Below, piece by piece: positions 54,705 through 63,900 of a stretch of DNA of 64,000 nucleotides. Under the pieces are notes generated by a model, which saw only the letters and a list, made by a program, of their open reading frames with translations, did not search any database and was not told the origin of the DNA. The stretch spans positions 930,001 through 994,000 of the forward strand of contig OZ025817.1 of NCBI GenBank assembly GCA_964019425.1, in the 5' to 3' direction. The translations under genes were made by a program, and so were the position numbers. Position 1 is the first letter of the stretch, and each line of letters starts with the position of its first letter. Origin of the DNA: Flectonema sp. DT1601. Taxonomy: Eukaryota > Euglenozoa > Diplonemea > Diplonemida > Diplonemidae.

Positions 54705-55685
54705 ATGGAAGTATTTTTAACATGTACAGACTTAGGTCTACCCACCGTTGTATTTACTGCTTCTGTGAAGTCTCTTGTTGAGGAAGCACTTAGAGAGGCG
54801 ACAAGTGAATGGGATGTTAATGATCAGGAATTTGAACTCTGGTTTGGAGAACAGCATCTTCCGTTGTCCAGCCTGCTCTTATCTCATGGTGTTCGTAGAG
54901 ACGATGAGTTAGTTGTTTTGAAGAAACAATTTCGAATATTCGATAAATCATATTTCATAAATAATATTAAAAGAGAAGACATGATCAAAAACATTCTTCT
55001 TGACGGAGTTTCTCATTTAGATGCCTCGACATTTGCGATAGATGGCTGTCTCAGTCTTGATTTGCCTTCTGAAGTAGAAAAAGTAATATTTCACGATCAT
55101 TATTTATCGATAAAAACCATAAGTGAGATGTTCCTTAATCACAGTAGTGTCGCATCCATCGATCTGTCTCGTCTTAGCAGCATTAAGTTTATTGATGGAG
55201 AGTTTGCGAATAATTGTGAATCCCTTTCTGAATTGTGTACTTCAGGTTTTCAAAATGTTGTGTCAATCGGTTCTGAATTCTTATATGCTTGTAGTTCTCT
55301 GTTAGTATTTGATATGTCTAATTTGTGTAGCCTTACTTCTATTGGAAGTGGTTTCCTTGATGTGTGTGTGTCGTTAAAGTCACTCGATTTGTCATATTGC
55401 CACTCTCTCACAACAATATCGGATGGTTTCTTGTATGAATGTGTGTCCTTGTCGGAATTGAACTTGTCAGGTTTGACTAAAGTAACTCACATTGGAAGTT
55501 TTTTCTGCAACTGCTGTGCTGCTCTTTTGGAGATCGATTTATCATCTTTTAGTGAACTTTCTGAAATAGGAGAAAGTTTTCTGATGAATACTCCAGCGAG
55601 AGTCGTCTTGACAGGATTGAAAGACTCAAGGAAATCATTAATTAAAGATCTTCTGAGTACTGACCTTACTGACTTCACTGAATAG
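54705..55685 (+). CDS. BspA-type leucine-rich repeat protein
   Basis: 326 residues from the ATG at 54705; an earlier ATG at 54660 is in frame but lies before the candidate acceptor AG at 54687-54688. The first 90 residues look like a beta-rich ubiquitin-like part (EFELWFGEQHLPL, RRDDELVVLKK). From about 180 there are at least four BspA-like leucine-rich repeats of roughly 24 residues (SIGSEFLYACSSL, SIGSGFLDVCVSL, TISDGFLYECVSL, HIGSFFCNCCAAL). Such LRR proteins are abundant in some protists, often as surface or effector proteins, but this one has no signal peptide and is probably cytosolic. Function unknown. Confidence 0.82.
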   Translation: MEVFLTCTDLGLPTVVFTASVKSLVEEALREATSEWDVNDQEFELWFGEQHLPLSSLLLSHGVRRDDELVVLKKQFRIFDKSYFINNIKREDMIKNILLDGVSHLDASTFAIDGCLSLDLPSEVEKVIFHDHYLSIKTISEMFLNHSSVASIDLSRLSSIKFIDGEFANNCESLSELCTSGFQNVVSIGSEFLYACSSLLVFDMSNLCSLTSIGSGFLDVCVSLKSLDLSYCHSLTTISDGFLYECVSLSELNLSGLTKVTHIGSFFCNCCAALLEIDLSSFSELSEIGESFLMNTPARVVLTGLKDSRKSLIKDLLSTDLTDFTE

Positions 55686-55750
55686 GTGTTTGTGTATTCG
55701 TGAGGGAAATTAGTGTTTCTTTTCCTCTTATCTTTCTTTGTTTTTTTTTG

Positions 55751-55909
55751 ATGCCGAACAACGCGGGTTATCTGTTGGAACGGTTGCTGTGGATGCGACT
55801 GTTGGCAGAGATGAGTGTTGGGGGAAGCGGTATGACCGCAATTGGAGTCCCAGTGAATACCGCGGTAGGTTCAGCTATTGGTCCCACAGTAGGCAAGGCA
55901 GAGACCTGA
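55751..55909 (+). CDS. Possible 52-residue Gly-zipper-like small protein
   Basis: An ATG-led frame after a T-run, ending in a repeat-like stretch (TAIGVPVNTAVGSAIGPTVG) with a Gly-zipper look. Local base composition is richer in G/C than the spacers, which is why it was noted. Another frame over the same DNA is equally open, so this may be chance. Confidence 0.22.
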   Translation: MPNNAGYLLERLLWMRLLAEMSVGGSGMTAIGVPVNTAVGSAIGPTVGKAET

Positions 55910-56115
55910 CATACTTATTGTTTCCTATTGCTTAGACTCACTACTCAACAATCTGTAGTTCAGTAAAAAGTTAATTAAAGCTGAACTAAGAGAGTCTACC
56001 CAAACAAACATAATTATGTAATCTTTTCTTACTCTCAAAGAATAAATTAGTATTTGAATTTATGTTACTTTGTAAAATTAATTTATTTTAAAATCAATTA
56101 GGGGAGGAGACAAAC

Positions 56116-56683
56116 ATGTCGTTGACCGCCCACACAAGTTTGGGAGATTTAAAGTTTGAGTTGTACTGTGAGGACTGTCCTAAGGCTTGTGAGAATTTCT
56201 TAGCGTTGGCTGGATCTGGGTATGTAGTCATCTGTGGTGGTGTTTTTATATTTTGATTTGATATGATTTTTAACCTAAACAAAAAACAGAGCTTACGACT
56301 CCACAACATTTCACAGATGTATGAAAGGATTTATAGTTCAGGGAGGTGATCCTACTGGAAAAGGAAAGGGAGGAGAGTCTTGTTGGGGAGGATACTTTCA
56401 AGATGAAATTCACAATCATCTTCGTCACTCAACAAGAGGAATGTTAAGTATGGCAAATAGAAAGGGTCAAGCGGATACGAATGGATCTCAATTTTTTATA
56501 ACATTTTGTAAACAACCTCATTTGAATGGAGTCAATACTGTTTTTGGTAAAGTAATCCACGGATTGGATGTGCTCGACGTTATTGAGAGAGCCGCAGTTG
56601 ATTCTAAATACCGACCTACTATTAATATTGTTATTAAGTCTTTTACAATACACTCAAACCCAATAGCTGATTCTGCGAGGTAA
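56116..56683 (+). CDS. PPIL3-type cyclophilin (peptidyl-prolyl isomerase)
   Basis: Two exons, 56116-56219 and 56290-56683 (phase 2; donor GTATGT, acceptor ACAG), 165 residues; human PPIL3 has 161. The first exon matches the family start (HTSLGDLKFELYCEDCPKACENFLAL). The catalytic segments are present: FHRCMKGFIVQGGDPTG with the active-site Arg, ANRKGQADTNGSQFFIT, and HLNGVNTVFGKV where most cyclophilins have LDGKHTVFG, so the usual Trp position is Asn-Gly here. PPIL3 is a spliceosome-associated isomerase in the nucleus. An AG at 56100-56101 leaves a 14-nt leader. Confidence 0.94.
56220..56289 (+). other. Intron of the PPIL3-type gene
   Basis: 70 bases, GTATGT to ACAG, phase 2. Its removal restores the conserved cyclophilin N-terminal helix joined to the FHR motif. 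Confidence 0.9.
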
Positions 56684-56954
56684 CCAACACACCTGGAGTA
56701 AAGTAATATATGCAAAACGTGGTGTAATCTGTATTGATTGTTACTGTGACTCGTCACATTTATTTTTCGTGTTTTACACGAAGCTGAATCATTCGAATGA
56801 ATTCTTCTTTTGCGATTTATTATTATTTTAATTATTTCAATATAGGGGTAAACGCGCTGCAATGTCGAAACCTTTTTTTTTTTTTAAAAAAATTATTTTC
56901 TTATTTTTATGTTTCTCATTTATCTGTTTTAAACATTCCAGGGAGGTAGCTCTG

Positions 56955-57572
56955 ATGACGGCATCCTCAAAAATTAAGATTGCGGAACTACTAATCGAAC
57001 ACGGCGCAGATGTAAACCTGAGAGACAAACAAGGAAGACATCCTCTAGCAGGAGCTGTAAGTAATTCATCACATTACTCAACTGATATTGTAAGAATTAT
57101 ATGTTCGAAAGACGTTGACGTTATGGAATTGAAGGCTCTGATCATATCATTGTGCACACACAATGACGATGGCGATCGGGACATGAATAGGGAGAAAATT
57201 GAAATAATGATGAACGCATTGAAGCGTCAAGGTCATTCACTCGAATCTGATGGCAGTGAGTCAGACCGACCTCGTAAGAAAGCAGTAAAGAAGGGAGCAA
57301 AGAGAGCTTCTAAAGTTGTGAAACAGATATCAAGTTCCGACACATCATCAGATTCAAGCGACTCTGACGACAGGCCTAAAAAAACAACTAAAAAATCCGC
57401 TAAAAAAACTCCGAAGAAGGCTGCAAAAAAACCAGCTAGAAAATCTGCTAAAAAGCCGACAAGCAGTTCTGACAGCGACTCAACAGATTCTGAACCTCCA
57501 GCGAGAAAGAAGGCTGCGAAAAAGACTTCCAAGAAGGGTGCTAAGAAACCATCGGGTAAGAAGTCAAAATAA
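56955..57572 (+). CDS. Ankyrin-repeat protein with a histone-H1-like Lys/Ala/Ser tail
   Basis: 205 residues from the ATG at 56955. One clear ankyrin repeat (KIKIAELLIEHGADVNLRDKQGRHPL) and a weaker second (SHYSTDIVRIICSKDVDV) are followed by an acidic/serine linker and a tail of KKxxKK, AKKPARK and Ser/Asp blocks (SSDTSSDSSDSDD). The tail resembles histone H1-type or nucleolar proteins, so it likely binds DNA or RNA in the nucleus and may be phosphorylated. The start is uncertain. A T-rich tract ends in AG at 56940-56941, 13 bases before this ATG. The other in-frame ATG (56862) would read poly-F. A cis-spliced alternative, joining 56863 to 56942, would make an ATG at the junction. Confidence 0.75.
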   Translation: MTASSKIKIAELLIEHGADVNLRDKQGRHPLAGAVSNSSHYSTDIVRIICSKDVDVMELKALIISLCTHNDDGDRDMNREKIEIMMNALKRQGHSLESDGSESDRPRKKAVKKGAKRASKVVKQISSSDTSSDSSDSDDRPKKTTKKSAKKTPKKAAKKPARKSAKKPTSSSDSDSTDSEPPARKKAAKKTSKKGAKKPSGKKSK

Positions 57573-57905
57573 GACATCGCAACCTCCACGGAGATCTTAA
57601 CAATCGATACTATGTGATTCTTAAACTAACATGGGAGGTAAGGAAATTATCCCCCTTATTTATTTATTTATTTGTCTCTCTTTTTTTTTTCTTTCTTTTT
57701 ATAGATAACAAATTCCATTATTTATACTTAAAAAGAGCCATAATAAGATAATAAGACTTTTTTTATTTATGATTCAATTTGTGTACAGCTGACCCAACGC
57801 AATCAGTCGAGGGGGGAGAGTTAAAGCAAAACACTTCGATTGTTTGATAAAAACCATTTTCTATTTTAAAAGTCATAATTAAACACGAATTGACATGCTG
57901 CTGAG
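57573..57905. other. Leader/spacer before the ABCA-glycosyltransferase gene
   Basis: No gene of normal size. An ATGGGAG at 57631 with donor GTAAGG and an acceptor GTACAG at 57788 would give a 21-residue spliced peptide; this is only a possibility. A (TTTA)n stretch lies near 57657-57675. An upstream ATG at 57895 opens a four-codon frame whose stop overlaps the main ATG. Confidence 0.45.
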
Positions 57906-60900
57906 ATGACCCGTTGGACGCAATTGTGGTGCCTATGGAAGATCCACCGCTCATGGAGGCCTCAGCAATGGTTTTTAGGTTTGTTGGAAATATTATTACC
58001 GGCGATGATCATTTGGGCGTCGTTGGTATATTCATCGATTCAGAGGAGACATCTTAGAAATTCACCTCAGAAACTTCCTTTATATAATGGATGGCCAGAG
58101 TATGACTACGAGCATCGTGTAAATGAGGGAATCGAAGTTCAAGATCTCGCAGAAAGCAGATTCTACGGAGGAGATATCATATGGTTTGCAGGTACTGATG
58201 GTATCGAACATGAATATCTTGAAAAAACAATTTCAAGATTTAGAAATATATCAGGTCCTGTACGAATAAAAGTCTGGGAAGACTCATCAGAAATGCTAAG
58301 ATACCTAAACAACCCAGTCAGCGTTATAGATTGGAATAATTGGCGAAAGTGGTTCACTGTAGTAGGCAGTGCGAAAGCTGCTGTACTCATAAACGAAACC
58401 GACTATGTTATATATGCTCCGAAATTTCGTGAGGAAGAAGCCTTTGATTTGACTCTCGCTAACTGGGACCAATCTTTGAGTGCTATTCTGTATTGGACAA
58501 CTGATTTATTATCTCTTCAGATAGCTCTTGAAAAATCATTATTTTATGCAGCCTCTGACTTGGACTCTAACCTAAAGGTAAACATCACCCGATACAATCC
58601 GGGTTCTCAAATGTCACTTCACAAAATAATACGTTCGATTGTATTGATAACTCACTTGGCACCTAATTTAGGATTCATTGGATGTCTTTCTTTCTTAATA
58701 CCTTTTGTTAGAATGGTAAACGCACTTGTTAGACATCGAGAGTCAGGAACAGTTGATTTCTTAGCTATCAATGGAATGACTAGAATGATGTACTACACGT
58801 CTTTTACAGCTGCTGCATTGGTGCCTCGATTGGTACTTTACGTGCCAGTTTTAACCTTTACCGTACAAGCAGGTGTACTTCCTGATGTTGATGCTGGGAG
58901 TATCTTTTGTGTTATTTTGTTGTTTATGATTTCTCTGATTCCACTGTCGGCGTTAATGGCTGAGTTGTGTTCAACTCCACTTCTCGGTCTCTTGTCAGCG
59001 AGTAGTTTTTATTTACTATTTTCTATATTTGGTCTCGTTGCTTCCGCATGTAGTGATTCTGTGCTTCTAACAAGTGGAGTCTGTTTTGAGAAATGGCCAG
59101 CTCCGTCTTTGCTATCCCCCGTGGCATTCGCTGTTGGGTTAGCAACGCTTTCACAACAGCAACTGAAAGCTTACAGTTTTGGGGAGCGGAAGTATGAAGT
59201 CCCGGAACTATCTCACGTTTTATTGATACTAACACTCGATACCATCTTGTACACGTTAATAACATGTGCTATTAAGGAACATGTAAGGGTCATTAAGTAT
59301 TTCAGAACGAAAATTTTTAACTTCCCCTGTGACAATCACCTCCTGGAGTATATCGCCCCAGCAGCAATCTGTGTTAAGGATGCGACTGTGTTGCTGAATG
59401 GAAAAGAAATCCTCAGTCAGATTACTTTGTCGGTTGATTTTGCTGAAAAAATGGCGCTTCTTGGACACAATGGAGCTGGAAAAACAACACTTCTAAAAGT
59501 GATAACAGGTATTCTACCAACTACTGGAACAGTTCTGCTCAACGGTCAATCAGTTACTGCAGCTACTAGTAATGGATGGGTTGGTTATTGTCCTCAAGAA
59601 GATGTTTTGAAATTAATTCCAGACATGACAGTGACTGAAGTATTGGAATTGATGTCCTGCATTAAAGGAATCCCTGTCAGAGAGATATCTGCCTACGCTG
59701 AAAACGCCGCTGCAGCAATTGGTCTTCACGACAAGCGTCATGAGCTACCGAGAGTGTTAGCACTTGGACAACGTCGAAAACTTGCTGTTTCACTTGCGTT
59801 TTTAGGAAATCCAAAACTTGTTATTCTGGACGAACCCACAGCGGGTTTAGATCCTCGTTCCCGAAGACAGGTTTGGGATTTGATTAAGAAGAGTAAACAT
59901 TCATCATGTCTTTATACTACTCATTTATTAGAAGAAGCAAGACTCGGTGATAAATTAGCAATTTTAAATAGAGGTGAGCTACCTGATGATCGAATCGGAT
60001 CGTTGGCGTCTTTGAAAGAAAAAATAGACGGAGCGTTCCAACAGTTAACAGTCGTTAAAAATAACAATTCAATGTCTCTTAATCAAGAGATTGTTGATTC
60101 GTTGAATTTTTCAGAGTTGGAATGGACGACTTCAGGACGAACGCTAACAGTACAATTAAACGGAGATTTACACTACTACACTGATGTGTTTAGGAGATTA
60201 CAAGACACTGAAGAATGTGCTAAACTAGGTATCGAGTCATTCTCTCTAAAGATGACTGGTTTAGAAGAGTTCGTTGTCAGACTTTGTGATCCAATCGTAT
60301 CAAGCAAGAAGTCTGGTACAACATCTTCATCATACGAAACTACTCCTCTTCTTAGTAGCAGTGCTCTGTCTGAACCAGAAATCCATGATAGCCTACCGAC
60401 ATTATTGAGGGTAAGGAGTACCTTCTTAAGTATCCCAAGACAAATAATTACAATCTGTCTTCATCATAAAATCTACGGAACGTTTCGATCACTGAAATTC
60501 TTGGCGTTTCAATTGGTTGTTCCGTTGCTTTTTATATTCTTTTCACTTTTAATAACCGACGGATTGCTGAAAACAGATTCAGCAAACATCACCCTAAGCT
60601 CAAATATGACAACTGTTGCTGACCAAATTCCTCTTTATGTCAATAACGAAACAGGTATTGGTGTGAGTGCTTTGGATTTGTTACAGAGCACACCCCCTGA
60701 ATTACCCTTATACGTAGAAGGTCTGGATGGTAACTTTTCAAGGTTACATTTATTGAGTTCTCCTGCGGCTCTTAACTTAACGATAGCAGAGGAAAGATCT
60801 TTATCTGTGAACATTTGGTTTAATGCGTCTATAACTCACGCCCTTCCTGTGGTGACCAACTACCTCATGAACGTCTTGCGTAGTAATAGTTCAAATCAAG

Positions 60901-63900
60901 TAATGAGAGGACACTTTCGATCGTATCCGACGTATGCTCCGTGGATAGCTCCATTAGTAGTTTATGGTACTATGTTTGCTTGTTCTATTGCTTTGGTTAC
61001 GTCATTGTTTGCAGGAAAGTTAGTGAATGAAAGAGCGAATGGTGCACGTCACTTAACTCAACTTTGTGGGGTTCATGACACAACTTTTTATGTTGCCTAC
61101 GGTCTCGCAGACTTACTAGCTTCATATGTCGTAGAAATTGCTCTGCTGTCAGTCACTTGTATTTGGTATCCATCGAGCAGTAGTACTTTTGGTGCGATGG
61201 CATTGTTGTTATTAATATTCACACCCTGTATATTAGCCATGAATTACTCAATGAGTTATGCATTTAAATCTGGTCTTCATGGAGCTATGTGGTGTACTTT
61301 CTATCATGTTAGTGTGGTTCATATTGGACTTATTCTATCAGCGACAATGCAGAGTCATCAGTCGACGATTAGAAATTGTTGGGTTTGGTTGAGTCCGTTG
61401 TTCGTTGTCGTTGATGGTTTTTTGTATTTTCAAAATTTTCTTGAAATTGCTTCGACTGATGTGCGCAACCATGAAACCAGTGCGACTCCAACAGGAACAA
61501 TGAGTCAACACTATCTCTTATTGATGTATCAACTAATATTTTGGTCAGCTGCATTAACACTTTGTGAATCTGGTTACAAAATAAAGAATCTAATTAAAAA
61601 GATCTTTCCTCGACCTGCTGGCTACTACGAGCGTGAAGCAGCTCTCGCAGGTGTTCAACAAGATCTCAGTATTCGGAGAGAGATTAAAGATGTTGAGCAT
61701 CGAATGGGATTAAACCACACAGATATATTCATGAAACAAGTTCGTAAAGTATACGGCAAGAATGTAGCTGTATCTGGACTCTACCTTAGACTACAACCTG
61801 GTGATTGTTTCGGAATGCTTTCACCCAGCGGTGCAGGTAAAACAACAGCTCTGTTAATGATGGCTGGTCTTCTTTCTCCAACTCAGGGAGAAGTTATGGT
61901 GAGAGGGCTTTCTAATTTGTATCCTTTGGAATTAAAACGTCTTCAAAAGCTAATGGGATACCTCCCTCAGACTGATCCTCTTCCATCAGATCTCACTGTT
62001 CATCAAGTTATATTATTTTACGCGAAGTTAAAAGGAGTTAGTTCCGCAAACAGTAGTTTAGTGAACGAACTACTTGAAAGAATTGGTTTGATACAACTTG
62101 CGAAAAAGTTGTGTGGGTCGCTATCAGGTGGAGCGAAGAGATTAGTTGCTTTAGCGATTGCTTTGTTAGGAGCACCACCAATTCTATTATTAGATGAACC
62201 AACACTAGCAATGGATACAGCGACTAGAAAGAAAGCATGGTGGATGATTAACAGCAGAGCTAACAATAACAATCGTAAGACTGATACGATCACCATCCTA
62301 GCGACTCATTCAATGACTGAAGCTGATTCAGTTTGTAATCGAATCGGTGTTTTATTAAATGGTCACATGTCGACTATCGGATCACCATTAGAATTAAAAG
62401 AAAGGTTTGCGAGTGGTTACTACCTTCAGATATCTACAGAGTCTGATAATGGTAATCGACACAGTGCTTTGAGCTCCCTGTCAAAAGATGATCTCGTTAG
62501 TGAGATTATGGATTTAGCTCCTGGAGCGAAACTTATAGAAGCTCATCACAATACGAATGAGTTTCATTTACCATCTGGGACTAGCTTAGCTGAGGTTGTT
62601 GAATGGGCAGGTCGAAGAAACATTGTCGACTACAGTCTATCTCAAATGTCTTTCGAACATGCATACCTCCGAACAGTTGAACAACAGCGAACATTACAAA
62701 GTGCTAAGGATTGCAACATGGATTCAGTACCTCCATTAAGGATTAGTATCCTCGTTGTTGGAAGTCGAGGTGATGTTCAACCATTTATTGCTTTTGCTCA
62801 AGGATTGTTGAAGGTCGGTCACACAGTACAAATAGCTACTCATGGATGCTTTCGGAATTTTGTAATGTCACACTTCACTAATCAACCTGGAAGGGTAACG
62901 TTCTCTGATATCGGAGGTGATCCTGAAAAGTTAATGCAATTCATGGTTGAGCATCCCAGCATGATTAGTGTTAATTTAGAAGAACTACGAGACAAGAGAA
63001 AGATGATGCTCGAAATCTTCAGAGGATGTTGGTCAGCAGTGACAAATGGATTCCTACCTGAAGTACTAATTGCGAATCCTCCTACTCAAGTTCATGTTCA
63101 TATCGCTGAGGCATTACAGATTCCTCTACAGATTCACTTTACAATGCCATGGTCACCTACGAGAGCTTATTTACATCCTTTAGCTGTCGTTAGTGCTTTT
63201 GGAAATGAACAGAGTTATGGAATAGTTGAAGACTTGATGTGGCTTGGGATGAGTGACATCATAAACACACTGCGATCTGAAATGGGACTTCTAAAACTGA
63301 GTCACGGATCTGGACTACAACACACACTTAAAGTCCCACATGTATATTGCGTGTCTGAAGTTCTGGTTCCAAAACCAAGTGATTGGGGCCCACATATTAC
63401 AATTAGTGGATTCTGGTTCTTAGACAGTGATGTTGGTTCTAAGACTTACGCTCCTCCTGATGATTTGGCTGATTTCTTAGCTGATGGTTGTTCTCCGATT
63501 TACATCGGATTTGGATCTATTGTAACTCCAGCCAACAGCCCCCTGGAACAGATAATATTTCAATCCTTAGAAACCCTACACAGTGAAGATGGTTCAATCA
63601 GAGCCATAATATCACCCGGGTGGGCTAATTTAGGATCAGAGTTGACTACTGTTCCTGAATATGTTCACATTCTAGATCAGCCTATTCCTCATGATTGGTT
63701 GTTTCCAAAATGTTCATTAGTAGTTCACCACGGAGGTGCGGGTACAACAGCAGCAGGTCTTCGTGCGGGTGTTCCAACTGTTGTTATTCCGTTTTTCGGT
63801 GATCAACCATTTTGGGGACATTGCGTTCAGAGACAGGGTGTTGGATCATTTCCGATTCCGATAAAAAACCTAACTCAGCGTTCACTTGTGTCAGCAATTC

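Noticed and set aside
57233-57589. Minus-strand frame rich in F, A and L
   Set aside because: Mirror of the Lys/Ala-rich tail of the ankyrin gene.
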